A stretch of 48,794 nt of DNA from an uncultured Lachnospiraceae bacterium (GCA_900551235.1 URUU01000012.1:1-48794), one strand, 5' to 3'; shown: positions 1 through 9,657, counted from the first letter of the stretch. The notes: a model not told the origin generated them from the letters alone. Made by a program: numbers and translations.

Positions 1-2790
1 CGCCACTTCTTCCGGTGTTCCTTTTGCGATCACGGTCCCTCCTTTATCGCCGCCTTCCGGTCCGATATCAATGATATAATCTGCCGTTTTGATCACATCC
101 AGGTTGTGTTCGATCACGACTACGGTATTCCCGCCTTCTGCAAGTCTCTGCAAAATCTCGATCAGTTTGTGAACATCTGCAAAATGCAGTCCAGTTGTCG
201 GTTCATCTAAAATATAAATGGTTCTTCCGGTACTGCGTTTGGAAAGCTCGGTCGCCAGTTTGATACGCTGTGCCTCACCACCCGACAGTTCGGTGGATGG
301 CTGTCCCAGACGGATATAAGCTAATCCCACGTCGTATAAGGTCTGGATCTTTCGTTTTATGGACGGGATGGAATCAAAGAATCCAAGTGCTTCTTCCACT
401 GTCATATTGAGCACATCATAGATACTTTTTCCTTTATATTTTACTTCCAGCGTCTCACGGTTATAGCGTTTGCCGCCGCAGACTTCGCACGGAACGTAAA
501 CATCCGGCAAAAAGTGCATCTCAATTTTCAGGATACCGTCTCCGGAGCAGGCTTCGCAGCGTCCGCCTTTTACATTGAAGCTGAATCTGCCTTTTTTATA
601 GCCGCGTACCCTGGCATCCTGTGTCGCCGCAAACAGATCACGAATCTGGTCGAATACTCCGGTATAGGTTGCAGGATTGGAACGCGGTGTTCTTCCAATC
701 GGTGACTGGTCAATGGCGATCACTTTATCGAGCTGTTCCATACCGACAATATCTTTATGTCTGCCTGGAATGGTCCTGGCACGGTTCAGCGTTTTCGCCA
801 GATGTTTATACAATATTTCATTGACAAGTGAACTTTTCCCAGAACCGGAAACACCGGTCACACAGGTCATAACACCAAGTGGAAATTCCACATTGATATT
901 TTTCAGATTATTCTCTGCTGCTCCGACTACTTTCAGCCAGCCGGTCGGCTTCTTGCGTACAGAAGGAACGGGGATTTTCTTTACACCGCTTAAATACTGC
1001 CCGGTCACAGAATCGGGACACGCCATAATTTCCTGCGCATTTCCCACTGCCACCACTTTTCCTCCATGTTCTCCGGCTCCCGGACCGATATCGACAATGC
1101 AGTCTGCCGCAAACATGGTATCTTCATCGTGTTCGACCACGATCAATGTGTTGCCAAGATCCCTCAGATTCCGCAGTGTATTGAGAAGTTTGTCATTGTC
1201 TCTCTGATGCAGCCCGATACTCGGCTCATCCAGAATATATGCCACACCTACCAGCCCGGAACCGATCTGGGTTGCCAGACGGATCCTCTGTGCTTCGCCT
1301 CCGGAAAGTGTCCCCGTTGCTCTTGCAAGTGTCAGATAATCCAGCCCCACATCCATCAGGAAGCGGATACGTGCACGGATTTCTTTTAAAATCTGCTTTC
1401 CGATCAGCTCCTGCTGTTTTGTAAGTGTCAGAGTTTCCATAAATTCCTGCAATTTTTCAATCGAAAGAGAGGTTATTTCGTAGATATTTTTCTCTCCGAC
1501 CGTAACAGCCAGTGCTTCCTTTTTCAGTCTCTGGCCTTTGCAGGTCTTGCATGGCGTAATCTGCATGAAAGACTCATACTCCTGCTTCATCGTGTCGGAA
1601 CCAGTCTCACGATAGCGGCGTTCCACATTGCGGATCAGTCCTTCAAAGGCTACATCGTAAACTCCTTCGCCTCTCTGACCTTTATAGTATACTTTCAGCA
1701 CTTTCCCATCGGTACCATGGATGATGACATGTTTGATCTCTTCCGGATAATCCTGAAATGGTGTAGACAGATCAAACTGATATTCTTTTGCCATTGCATC
1801 CAGGATCGCTCTTGTAAAACTTCCTTTATCCGTGCAGGATTGCCATCCGGTCACAGCGATCGCCCCATCCAGAATACTGAGTGAAGGATCTGGGATCATC
1901 AATTCTACATCAAATTCCATCTTATATCCAAGTCCGTAGCAGTCCGGACAGGCACCAAACGGATTATTAAAGGAGAAACTTCTCGGCTCGATCTCATCGA
2001 CACTCACACCACAGTCCGGGCAAGCAAAACTCTGGCTGAAACGCAGAAGTTCTCCATCAATCACTTCCACAAATGCCAGACCATCTGCCAGGCTCAGTAC
2101 ATTTTCCAGTGAGTCCGTCAGTCTTTTTTCAATCCCTTCTTTTACCACGAGACGATCCACGACGATTTCGATATTATGCTTGATATTTTTCTCCAGTGCA
2201 ATCTCCTCACTTAGTTCATACATGTTGCCGTCGATCCGCACACGGACATAACCGCTTTTTTTCGCTTTTTCCAGCAACTTCGCGTGCGTTCCCTTTCTTC
2301 CGCGTACGACCGGCGCAAGCAGTTGTATTTTGGTACGCTCCGGCATCTGCATGATCACATCTACCATCTGATCGACCGTCTGTTTTTTGATAACTTTTCC
2401 GCACTTCGGACAGTGTACGGTCCCTGCTCTTGCATATAAAAGCCTGAAATAATCATAGATCTCTGTCACCGTTCCCACCGTAGATCTCGGATTGCGGTTG
2501 GTCGATTTCTGGTCGATGGAAATCGCCGGCGGAAGTCCTTCGATACTCTCCACGTCCGGTTTCTCCATCTGCCCTAAAAACTGTCTGGCATAGGAGGAAA
2601 GTGACTCCATATAACGCCTCTGTCCCTCTGCATAAATCGTATCAAATGCCAGAGAAGACTTTCCGGAACCAGAAAGACCGGTAAAAACAATAAACTGGTT
2701 GCGTGGTATATCAAGATCCACGTTTTTCAGATTGTTTTCATTTGCCCCCCGGATCCTGATCATCGGCTGTTTCTTTTCTGATTTTTCCAT
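1..2790 (-). CDS. uvrA: UvrABC excinuclease ATPase subunit UvrA (3' end cut by window)
   Basis: UvrA is the damage-sensing ABC-type ATPase of nucleotide excision repair; it loads UvrB on lesions. Translation from the ATG at 2790 gives 930 residues with no stop before the window edge; the last visible residues (KGTPEEVA) match the usual UvrA C-terminus, so only about 10-20 residues are missing. Both ABC modules are present: Walker A GLSGSGKS near residue 40 and GVSGSGKS near residue 640, signature motifs LSGGEAQRI twice, and CxxC zinc pairs (CPKC, CPDC, CEAC, CEVC). The start is fixed by an AGGAGGA site just upstream. It lies 9 bases after the uvrB stop, so the two form an operon read from the uvrB promoter. 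Confidence 0.98.
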   Translation of the reverse strand, partial: MEKSEKKQPMIRIRGANENNLKNVDLDIPRNQFIVFTGLSGSGKSSLAFDTIYAEGQRRYMESLSSYARQFLGQMEKPDVESIEGLPPAISIDQKSTNRNPRSTVGTVTEIYDYFRLLYARAGTVHCPKCGKVIKKQTVDQMVDVIMQMPERTKIQLLAPVVRGRKGTHAKLLEKAKKSGYVRVRIDGNMYELSEEIALEKNIKHNIEIVVDRLVVKEGIEKRLTDSLENVLSLADGLAFVEVIDGELLRFSQSFACPDCGVSVDEIEPRSFSFNNPFGACPDCYGLGYKMEFDVELMIPDPSLSILDGAIAVTGWQSCTDKGSFTRAILDAMAKEYQFDLSTPFQDYPEEIKHVIIHGTDGKVLKVYYKGQRGEGVYDVAFEGLIRNVERRYRETGSDTMKQEYESFMQITPCKTCKGQRLKKEALAVTVGEKNIYEITSLSIEKLQEFMETLTLTKQQELIGKQILKEIRARIRFLMDVGLDYLTLARATGTLSGGEAQRIRLATQIGSGLVGVAYILDEPSIGLHQRDNDKLLNTLRNLRDLGNTLIVVEHDEDTMFAADCIVDIGPGAGEHGGKVVAVGNAQEIMACPDSVTGQYLSGVKKIPVPSVRKKPTGWLKVVGAAENNLKNINVEFPLGVMTCVTGVSGSGKSSLVNEILYKHLAKTLNRARTIPGRHKDIVGMEQLDKVIAIDQSPIGRTPRSNPATYTGVFDQIRDLFAATQDARVRGYKKGRFSFNVKGGRCEACSGDGILKIEMHFLPDVYVPCEVCGGKRYNRETLEVKYKGKSIYDVLNMTVEEALGFFDSIPSIKRKIQTLYDVGLAYIRLGQPSTELSGGEAQRIKLATELSKRSTGRTIYILDEPTTGLHFADVHKLIEILQRLAEGGNTVVVIEHNLDVIKTADYIIDIGPEGGDKGGTVIAKGTPEEVA

Positions 2791-2799
2791 AATCTCCTC

Positions 2800-4785
2800 C
2801 TACTGTTCTGCTTCCTGCAAATGCTTTTTCAACATGATCATGCGGTCACGAAGCTCTGCTGCCTTTTCGAAATCAAGTTCTGCTGCCGCTTTTTTCATCT
2901 GTTTCTGTGTTTTTGCGATCTCACTTTCCAGCTCTTTGCGATTCATGGACTCCGGATCTTTTTCCGGTCCTTCCTCTTTTTCAACATTCCTGGAAATACT
3001 GATCAGATCTCGAACTGCTTTTTTGATACTTCGCGGTATTATATTATGTTCTTTATTATATTTTTCCTGGATTGCCCTTCGACGCTCCGTTTCCTCGATT
3101 GCTGCCTTCATCGAATCTGTCATCACATCGGCATACATGATCACATGGCCATCCACATTTCGTGCTGCTCTTCCGATTGTCTGTACCAGTGAAGTCTCCG
3201 AACGCAGAAAGCCCTCCTTGTCCGCATCCAGAATGGCAACCAGCGTGATCTCCGGAATATCCAGTCCTTCTCTCAGCAGATTGATGCCGACCAGGACATC
3301 AAATACATTAAGACGCATATCCCTTATGATCTCTGTTCGTTCCAGCGTGTCAATGTCAGAATGCAGATAACGGACACGAATGCCAATTTCTTTCATATAG
3401 TCTGTCAAATCCTCCGCCATACGCTTTGTCAGCGTCGTGATCAGAATCTTATTGCCTTTTGCGACCTCTTTATTGACCTCTCCGACCAGATCATCGATCT
3501 GTCCTTCTACCGGACGTACTTCTACCTTCGGATCTAACAGTCCGGTCGGCCTTATGATCTGCTCGGCACGCAGAAGCTCATGTTCTGCCTCGTACTGCCC
3601 CGGCGTTGCCGATACAAATAAAATCTGATCAATCTTATTTTCAAATTCTTCGAAATTCAGCGGACGGTTGTCCTTTGCAGAAGGCAGACGGAATCCATAG
3701 TCCACCAGTGTATTCTTTCTGGACTGGTCACCGGAATACATCGCCCCGATCTGCGGTACTGTTTTATGCGACTCATCTACTATAATAAGGAAGTCATCCG
3801 GGAAATAATCCATCAGCGTATGCGGCGTAGCTCCCGGCTCCAGCCCTGCCAGATGCCTGGAATAGTTCTCGATACCGGAACAAAATCCGGTCTCTTTGAG
3901 CATCTCGATATCAAAATTCGTCCGCTCCGCAATTCGCTGTGCTTCGATCAGCTTATCTTCGCTCTTAAAATAGCGTACCCGCTCATCCATCTCTTCTTCT
4001 ATATGTTTCGCAGCCTCCAGGATTTTATCCATCGGCACGACATAATGCGATGCCGGAAAAACAGCGATATGCTCCAGTGCACAGCGGCTCTTTCCGCTCA
4101 GAACATCAATCTCCGTGATCCTGTCGATCTCATCCCCGAAAAACTCCACTCGATAAGCATATTCATCCGACTCCGCCGGAAAAATCTCCAGGACATCACC
4201 ATGCACGCGAAACGTTCCGCGGTGAAAATCCAAATCATTGCGGTCATAATGCAGGTCGATCAGCTTGTGGATCACCTCATCCCGGTCACGCTCCATCCCT
4301 GGGCGCAGAGAGAGTACCATATTCTTATAATCTACCGGGCTGCCCAGTCCATAAATACAGGATACACTGGAGATGATGATCACATCCCGCCGCTCCGCCA
4401 GTGCACTTGTCGCAGAAAGACGCAGTTTATCAATTTCATCATTGATAGAAGAATCCTTTGCGATATACGTATCAGAAGACGGCACATAAGCCTCCGGCTG
4501 ATAATAATCATAGTAAGAGACAAAATATTCTACTGCGTTCTCAGGGAAGAATTCTTTAAACTCACCATATAACTGAGCCGCAAGTGTTTTATTGTGGGCT
4601 ATGATCAAGGTTGGTTTATTTAACTGAGCGATGACGTTTGCCATGGTAAAGGTCTTACCGGAGCCAGTAACACCAAGCAGCGTTTCGCATTGATTTCCTT
4701 CTTTAAAACCCTCAACCAGCTGCTCGATTGCCTGCGGCTGGTCTCCGGTTGGTTGATATTCTGACACTAATTTAAAATGATCCAT
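2800..4785 (-). CDS. uvrB: UvrABC excinuclease helicase subunit UvrB
   Basis: UvrB is the DNA-wrapping helicase-like subunit that verifies damage and recruits UvrC. The 661 residues are full family length. Walker A GVTGSGKT is at residues 38-45, the tyrosine-rich beta-hairpin that clamps DNA (YYDYYQPEAYVP) is near residues 92-103, the Walker B DESHKT lies in the middle, and the C-terminal UVR coiled-coil that contacts UvrC (ELDFEKAAELRD) is near residue 640. First gene of a uvrB-uvrA operon. A possible LexA-like box upstream suggests SOS control, as is common for uvrBA in Firmicutes. Confidence 0.98.
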   Translation of the reverse strand: MDHFKLVSEYQPTGDQPQAIEQLVEGFKEGNQCETLLGVTGSGKTFTMANVIAQLNKPTLIIAHNKTLAAQLYGEFKEFFPENAVEYFVSYYDYYQPEAYVPSSDTYIAKDSSINDEIDKLRLSATSALAERRDVIIISSVSCIYGLGSPVDYKNMVLSLRPGMERDRDEVIHKLIDLHYDRNDLDFHRGTFRVHGDVLEIFPAESDEYAYRVEFFGDEIDRITEIDVLSGKSRCALEHIAVFPASHYVVPMDKILEAAKHIEEEMDERVRYFKSEDKLIEAQRIAERTNFDIEMLKETGFCSGIENYSRHLAGLEPGATPHTLMDYFPDDFLIIVDESHKTVPQIGAMYSGDQSRKNTLVDYGFRLPSAKDNRPLNFEEFENKIDQILFVSATPGQYEAEHELLRAEQIIRPTGLLDPKVEVRPVEGQIDDLVGEVNKEVAKGNKILITTLTKRMAEDLTDYMKEIGIRVRYLHSDIDTLERTEIIRDMRLNVFDVLVGINLLREGLDIPEITLVAILDADKEGFLRSETSLVQTIGRAARNVDGHVIMYADVMTDSMKAAIEETERRRAIQEKYNKEHNIIPRSIKKAVRDLISISRNVEKEEGPEKDPESMNRKELESEIAKTQKQMKKAAAELDFEKAAELRDRMIMLKKHLQEAEQ

Positions 4786-4888
4786 ATGATTTCTCCCGGT
4801 TAAATCTGATTTATCTCAGTCGAGAAGACTCCCACTTCTACAAGTGATGAGTAATAACAAGTTTCTTTTCCAGTATTGCTACTCATCC

Positions 4889-4938
4889 AGTATATCATTC
4901 AAATGAAAAAAAGTACAGAAAAATCGAATATTTGTTCT
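4889..4938 (-). promoter_or_regulatory. uvrB promoter with LexA-like box
   Basis: On the minus strand an extended -10 (TGATATACT; TATACT at 4894-4889) has a weak -35-like TGTACT 17 bases upstream (4917-4912). Just above it, AGAACAAATATTCG (4938-4925) matches the Gram-positive LexA consensus CGAACATATGTTCG at 11 of 14 positions. The promoter is supported mainly by the -10; the operator call is inference because one half-site is imperfect. Confidence 0.45.
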
Positions 4939-4986
4939 GCACTTTTCTTCGCCGGAAAAATCTGTTTTTCTTGTCACTGCACCAAA

Positions 4987-5025
4987 ACAACAGTATGATT
5001 TCGTAGTACAGAATCATACTGTTGT
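4987..5025 (-). terminator. Intrinsic terminator after the PH-domain gene
   Basis: A perfect 14-bp inverted repeat (4987-5000 with 5012-5025, 11-base loop) is followed on the minus strand by TTTTGG. It lies 25 bases beyond the stop of the 5050-5436 gene and separates that operon from the uvrB promoter. Confidence 0.75.
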
Positions 5026-5049
5026 CCGGAAAATTTTTGGTCTTCATTT

Positions 5050-5436
5050 TTATCTGCAGTTGTCTCTTTCCGCCATCCGGCTCATTCCTGGATTGCCGTC
5101 CAGATGCTGCATGTTTACGGTCCTTCTTTTCAGTCTTTCTTGTTCAGACTGCTTTAAAATAAAATCCTTGATTTCTTTTGCGTGTTTGACATGAACCAGT
5201 TTCAGATCCGGGTCTGTCACATCCCCCGTAAAACAGTGGATCGTTCCCAGTCCCAGCATGCGTTCCAGTAACGTGCTCTCCAGCCGTACATCAATGACTT
5301 TATATAAATAACAGTCATTCTCTTCTTTTTTGAACAGTCCGGTATCCACTGTGATGATCTCCTCTGTCACCGTATAAGACGTAAAAGTCCACGGCAGTCC
5401 GAAAAACATGGAACGTTTTTTCTCTTTATAATTCAT
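5050..5436 (-). CDS. Bacterial PH-domain protein (YdbS/DUF304-like)
   Basis: A 128-residue soluble protein. Residues 15-105 show the bacterial PH-like pattern: WTFTSYTVTEEIITVDTG, then DCYLYKVIDVRLESTLLER and GTIHCFTGDVTDP, resembling the C-terminal half of YdbS/YdbT-type domains, but without the transmembrane helices many of these carry. The C-terminal 25 residues are polar and probably disordered. Start supported by an AGGGGGAA site. It follows the Na/phosphate cotransporter by 48 bases in the same direction and ends in a strong hairpin, so the two are probably cotranscribed. Function unknown; a link to phosphate or envelope stress is only guilt by neighbourhood. Confidence 0.7.
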   Translation of the reverse strand: MNYKEKKRSMFFGLPWTFTSYTVTEEIITVDTGLFKKEENDCYLYKVIDVRLESTLLERMLGLGTIHCFTGDVTDPDLKLVHVKHAKEIKDFILKQSEQERLKRRTVNMQHLDGNPGMSRMAERDNCR

Positions 5437-5484
5437 ACCTGTTCCCCCTGATATTTTGAATAATCCATATATTTTTTTGCTTTT

Positions 5485-7296
5485 CTATTCTACTTCTTCC
5501 GGCTCCATACTTCTGATATGGCTCTCGCTCTTGGTTTTTATATCATACTTCTGATTGTATTCATTCAGATAAGAATAGTATTCCCAGTTATCTGTCGGAT
5601 AAATTTTGGAATCATGAATGTGGATATCCGTATCCACTTCATCACCTTTCAGTAAGGCTACCATTGCACTTGCACAGTGAGATGCGATACGGTTGAAACT
5701 GTTCAGAAGATCCGTAAAGACTGCTCCTTCCTCCAGACCGCATCCGCCTTTGCTCATTCTGGCTACATGATGCATTTTCAGTTCATCACAGAGCCTGCCT
5801 ATGACCATACCAAGCGGTGTGACTCTCTGCGCCTCTTCTTTATCATCATTTAAAAATGCATCGTAAGTGATATTGATCACTTCTCGCACAGCTTCCATGG
5901 TAACATTCAGCTCATCCCAGGCTTCTTCTGAGAACTGGGTATGATTTTCATGCATTTCATTGGACATGTGCGCAATGTAAGATGCATGATCTCCGATACG
6001 CTCGAAGTCATTGATCATGTGCAGATATAAAGAAACCTGTCTTGTCTGCGCGGTGTTCATCTCTCTTTTTGTGAGCTGCACCAGATATTCTCCTAAGCGG
6101 CTTTCATACTTATCGATCAGGTCTTCTTTTCTCTGAACTTTGTCGAATTTATCCTGCTGATAGTCATTTAAAAGGTTCATGGCACGGTTTACATTTTTGC
6201 GGACTTTCTTTGCCATACCATTCATCGCACGGTGACACTGTCCGATCGCCAGTGCCGGATAGCTCAAAAGCCGCTCTTCCAGAAGATCGAAATCAGCTTC
6301 GTCTTCCAGCTCTTCTACACTGTCTTTTACCAGCCAGCATACCAGTTTTTCTATTTTACTGATAAACGGGAACAGGATACATACAGTCACCAGACGGAAT
6401 ACCGTATTTAAAAGTGCAATGCTCACCGGGGTCATAACCGTATCCATGAATGTAAAACGAAGCACTGCATGCAGGGAATAGAAGATCACCGCCCACATGA
6501 TCAGACCAAACAGGTCATTGATCAGATAGACAAGTGCTGTCCTCTTACCGTTTTTATTTGCCCCGATCGCAGAAATCAGAACCGGACAGGCTGCGCCGAC
6601 ACCAATACCAAGTACGATCGGGAAGGTACTTGCAAACGTCAGAATACCGGTTACAGATAATGCCTGAAGCACACCGACGGTTGCGGAAGCACTCTGCAGT
6701 ACTGCAGTAAATAAAACACCAACCAGAATACCTGCAAGTGGATTGGAGAACATCGTCAGCGTGTTGATAAACATCTGATTTTCACGAAGCGGTGAAACTG
6801 CTCCGCTCATCATCTGCATACCGGTCATCAGAACTGCAAAACCCAGCATGATATTTCCCATATTTTTATGTACAGACCGTTTTCCGAACATACGGAAGAT
6901 AATACCAACGACTGCTACAACAGCTGATATCGTTGCTGTCGAAAAAATGCTTGCGATTCCACCTGAACCCTGAATATAAGAAAGACACAGGATCCATCCT
7001 GTAATACTGGTACCGATGTTGGCTCCCATGATGATACCGATTGCCTGTTTCAGTTTCATCATACCGGAGTTTACAAAACCGATCACCATGACAGTCGTTG
7101 CTGAAGATGACTGAATAACGCTGGTAACTGCCGTACCAAGTGCCACACCTTTGATCGGTGTATTCGTCATTCGATATAAAAATGCTTCCAGTTTATTTCC
7201 GGCAACCATCTTAAGTCCGTCGCCCATCAGTGACATTCCGAATAAAAACAGTGCTACTCCGCACAGCAGCGATAAGATCATTGAAAATATCTGCAT
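5485..7296 (-). CDS. Na+/phosphate cotransporter family protein with PhoU domain
   Basis: Membrane protein of the NptA/YjbB (Na/Pi cotransporter) family, 603 residues. The N-terminal half holds about eight hydrophobic segments and the two inverted family repeats with QSSSAT and QSASAT motifs that line the transport path. The C-terminal part (about 350-570) is helical and PhoU-like, with YLHMINDFERIGDHASYIA. I start it at the ATG at 7296, preceded by AGAGGAG, not at the in-frame ATG at 7362, which overlaps the promoter -10. Such proteins move phosphate across the membrane with sodium, some as exporters; substrate direction cannot be told here. It heads an operon with the PH-domain gene. Confidence 0.9.
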   Translation of the reverse strand: MQIFSMILSLLCGVALFLFGMSLMGDGLKMVAGNKLEAFLYRMTNTPIKGVALGTAVTSVIQSSSATTVMVIGFVNSGMMKLKQAIGIIMGANIGTSITGWILCLSYIQGSGGIASIFSTATISAVVAVVGIIFRMFGKRSVHKNMGNIMLGFAVLMTGMQMMSGAVSPLRENQMFINTLTMFSNPLAGILVGVLFTAVLQSASATVGVLQALSVTGILTFASTFPIVLGIGVGAACPVLISAIGANKNGKRTALVYLINDLFGLIMWAVIFYSLHAVLRFTFMDTVMTPVSIALLNTVFRLVTVCILFPFISKIEKLVCWLVKDSVEELEDEADFDLLEERLLSYPALAIGQCHRAMNGMAKKVRKNVNRAMNLLNDYQQDKFDKVQRKEDLIDKYESRLGEYLVQLTKREMNTAQTRQVSLYLHMINDFERIGDHASYIAHMSNEMHENHTQFSEEAWDELNVTMEAVREVINITYDAFLNDDKEEAQRVTPLGMVIGRLCDELKMHHVARMSKGGCGLEEGAVFTDLLNSFNRIASHCASAMVALLKGDEVDTDIHIHDSKIYPTDNWEYYSYLNEYNQKYDIKTKSESHIRSMEPEEVE

Positions 7297-7360
7297 AATT
7301 TTCTCCTCTGTGTCTTTTTCTTTCCGAATCCTCTTATTTGTTTTGGACATTTGCTTTTCC

Positions 7361-7389
7361 ATTATGCCACAAGATACATTTAATTACAA
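7361..7389 (-). promoter_or_regulatory. Promoter of the Na/Pi cotransporter operon
   Basis: TTGTAA (7389-7384), 17-base spacer, CATAAT (7366-7361) with a TG extension before the -10. Transcription would begin about 60 bases before the chosen start codon, which supports the start at 7296. Confidence 0.65.
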
Positions 7390-7484
7390 TAATTGCTTTG
7401 AAAAAAACACGTTTTTTCTTATATTTTCACAGCCACTTTCTACACATCCGGACAAATTGCTGCAACTTCTGACGGAAAAGAAAT

Positions 7485-7515
7485 GGCTGCAGACAGCATT
7501 TCAGCCCCTGCAGCC
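7485..7515 (-). terminator. Terminator of the oleate hydratase gene
   Basis: GGCTGCAG / CTGCAGCC arms (7515-7508 and 7492-7485) with a 15-base loop are followed on the minus strand by ATTTCTTTTCC. It lies 33 bases past the stop of the oleate hydratase. Confidence 0.65.
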
Positions 7516-7547
7516 TCAGTCACACTTCAATTGTTTTACACAAACCA

Positions 7548-9515
7548 TTACATGTTTTCTTTTAAAATATCGTGATCGCGGAGAAGTTTTTCGATCACCG
7601 TTCCTTTTACCAGTTTGATCACTGGTTTTTTCAGAGCATTTAATGGTCCTGGAAGCTGGATCTCCAGCGGGGATTTTCCATCCATCAGTTTTACACTGCT
7701 GTCAAGAAGCTCCCGGATATCATAAACGCTGCCCCATACTTCCGGCACACCACGGTCTACACCCAGCAGGCCATAAACCGCTTCCATTGCTGTTCTTACC
7801 GAATATTCTGTGGTAAATACCGTATCACGCGGTGTTTCTGCAAACTGTCCAAGGAATGCAAAGTTTTTACATCCATCCGGGATCACGTCCGGTCTGTCGC
7901 CCTTTCTTCTTGGCATAAAGAATGCAGTAATATACGGCATCATGGTTGGTACACATACCGCACTGTTTTCTGCCAGTTCTTCGATTTCTTCTGTCGGCAC
8001 ACCCAGATGATACAGCCATTCTTCTGTAATTTCTTTTCCTGTACACTCTTTCATCGGTTTCTTGATATAATCGCCCGGTACATCGGTAAACAGTCCGTAT
8101 ACCCAGACACAGACTTTTTCTTTATCCTGATCCTTAAACTGTCCCTGACGGTTGATCGTCCAGCTCATCAGCCATTTGGAATCCTGACAGCTTACAATAC
8201 CGCCCGTCACTACCTTGCCGCTTCTCGGGTCACGCTTACAGATATTGGTAATATATGGAAGAATCTTATCATCCAGCGTTGTGATGGTTGCGGACTCCCA
8301 GTTTGTTTTCCCGATATCTGAACAGAATTTTTCCGGATGTCCAAAAGACGGATCCTGTTTTGCAATATTCTTCCACAGATCCCAGCAGCCACTTCGGCGT
8401 ACTTCTGCATCCGCATCCGGCGCATGGTTCTGATCCCCGTAAATAGTTCCCTCGGTACAGCTTCCGTTTGTAACAAATACAAGGTCATTTTCCGTCAGCA
8501 GAATATTCTGTTCTTCTCCCTTTACCTTACATTCAATCGCCGTTGCAGTCTTCTTTCCCTTCTCTATATCAAATACAACATTTGTTACTTCGGTATTGAA
8601 CTGGAAATCCACACCTGCTTCTTCCAGATATTTCTGCATCGGCAGGATCAGAGATTCATATTGATTGTACTTTGTAAACTTCAGGGCACTGAAATCCGGG
8701 AGTCCTGCAATGTGATGGATAAATCTCTGGAAATACAGTTTCATTTCCAGGGCACTGTGCCAGTTTTCAAAAGCAAACATGGTTCTCCAGTAGAGCCAGA
8801 ATGTAGAATCGAACACTTCCTCATCAAATACATCTTCAATCGTTTTATCATACAGATCTTCATCTTTTGTCATAAAGAGCTTCATAATTTCCATACAGCC
8901 TTTCTGGCTCAGGTTGAATTTACCGTCTGTATGTGCATCTTTTCCACGTTCCTTTGTTGCTCTGCAAAGAGAATAGTTTGGATCTTTTTTATTTAACCAG
9001 TAATACTCATCCAGCACGGACACACCAGGAGTCTCCATAGATGGGATACTGCGGAAGAGATCCCAAAGACATTCGAAATGATTTTCCATCTCTCTGCCGC
9101 CGCGCATCACATATCCGCGTGACGGATCAAAAATACCATCACAGGCACCTCCCGCAATATCCATTGCTTCCAGAACATGGATATGAGAGCCTTCCATCTG
9201 TCCGTCTCTTACCAGAAAGCATGCGGCTGCCAGAGAGGCCAGACCACTTCCCACGATATATGCCTGTTTGTCATCAACACCTTCTGGTTTTTCCGGTCTT
9301 GCAAAAGCTTCGTAATTTCCATTGCTGTAGTAAATACCTTTGCTGTTTTTTTCATATTTTCCGCGTTCTGTATTACGGTATTCTTTCCGCTGCTCTGTTT
9401 CTTTCTGCTTTTTTATATTACAATTCTGTTTATTTTCTTTTGATGTTTTTGCCAGAAGTACTGCTGCTCCTGCACCGGCAGCCGCCGCAACAGTAAATTT
9501 TAACCCTTTTTTCAT
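7548..9515 (-). CDS. ohyA: Oleate hydratase (MCRA family) with N-terminal membrane anchor
   Basis: FAD-dependent hydratase that adds water to the cis-9 double bond of oleate and linoleate to give 10-hydroxy fatty acids, a detoxifying step in gut bacteria. Residues 60-655 follow the family: GIYYSNGNYEAFARP, the FAD-binding IVGSGLASLAAA at 87-98, the RGGREMENHFECLWDLF motif at 138-154 holding the catalytic glutamate, and GQFAETPRDTVFTTEYSVR near the end. The first about 60 residues are extra: a hydrophobic Ala/Gly-rich segment (8-22) and a Lys/Glu/Gln-rich linker, suggesting a membrane-tethered form. Start supported by AAAGGTGGG 9 bases upstream. It stands alone between two terminators. Confidence 0.95.
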   Translation of the reverse strand: MKKGLKFTVAAAAGAGAAVLLAKTSKENKQNCNIKKQKETEQRKEYRNTERGKYEKNSKGIYYSNGNYEAFARPEKPEGVDDKQAYIVGSGLASLAAACFLVRDGQMEGSHIHVLEAMDIAGGACDGIFDPSRGYVMRGGREMENHFECLWDLFRSIPSMETPGVSVLDEYYWLNKKDPNYSLCRATKERGKDAHTDGKFNLSQKGCMEIMKLFMTKDEDLYDKTIEDVFDEEVFDSTFWLYWRTMFAFENWHSALEMKLYFQRFIHHIAGLPDFSALKFTKYNQYESLILPMQKYLEEAGVDFQFNTEVTNVVFDIEKGKKTATAIECKVKGEEQNILLTENDLVFVTNGSCTEGTIYGDQNHAPDADAEVRRSGCWDLWKNIAKQDPSFGHPEKFCSDIGKTNWESATITTLDDKILPYITNICKRDPRSGKVVTGGIVSCQDSKWLMSWTINRQGQFKDQDKEKVCVWVYGLFTDVPGDYIKKPMKECTGKEITEEWLYHLGVPTEEIEELAENSAVCVPTMMPYITAFFMPRRKGDRPDVIPDGCKNFAFLGQFAETPRDTVFTTEYSVRTAMEAVYGLLGVDRGVPEVWGSVYDIRELLDSSVKLMDGKSPLEIQLPGPLNALKKPVIKLVKGTVIEKLLRDHDILKENM

Positions 9516-9541
9516 ATTTTATGCCCACCTTTCCAAGACTG

Positions 9542-9642
9542 AAGGCAAATTGTTTGCCTTACCCATTCGTTTTTTCTTATCTTTGAAAATTCCCATGTTC
9601 ATTCAGTTCTTTCTGAATTGCCTACAGTCTAGCATTAGTATA
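9542..9642 (-). promoter_or_regulatory. Control region of oleate hydratase: -10 and two inverted repeats
   Basis: A TATACT -10 is seen at 9642-9637; no good -35 is present (TGTTTT at 17 bases lies in the upstream terminator). Between it and the start are two inverted repeats: ATTCAG-6-CTGAAT (9601-9618) and a perfect AAGGCAAA-3-TTTGCCTT (9542-9560), the latter just above the ribosome site. These could be an operator, for example for a fatty-acid-sensing TetR/FadR-like repressor, or a leader hairpin. Assignment is inference. Confidence 0.35.
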
Positions 9643-9657
9643 TCCATTATTCTATAG

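Noticed and set aside
7398..7418. A-run/T-run palindrome (AAAAAAC-2-GTTTTTT) upstream of the Na/Pi cotransporter
   Set aside because: Short AT-only arms upstream of the promoter; could be chance, no GC stem for a terminator.
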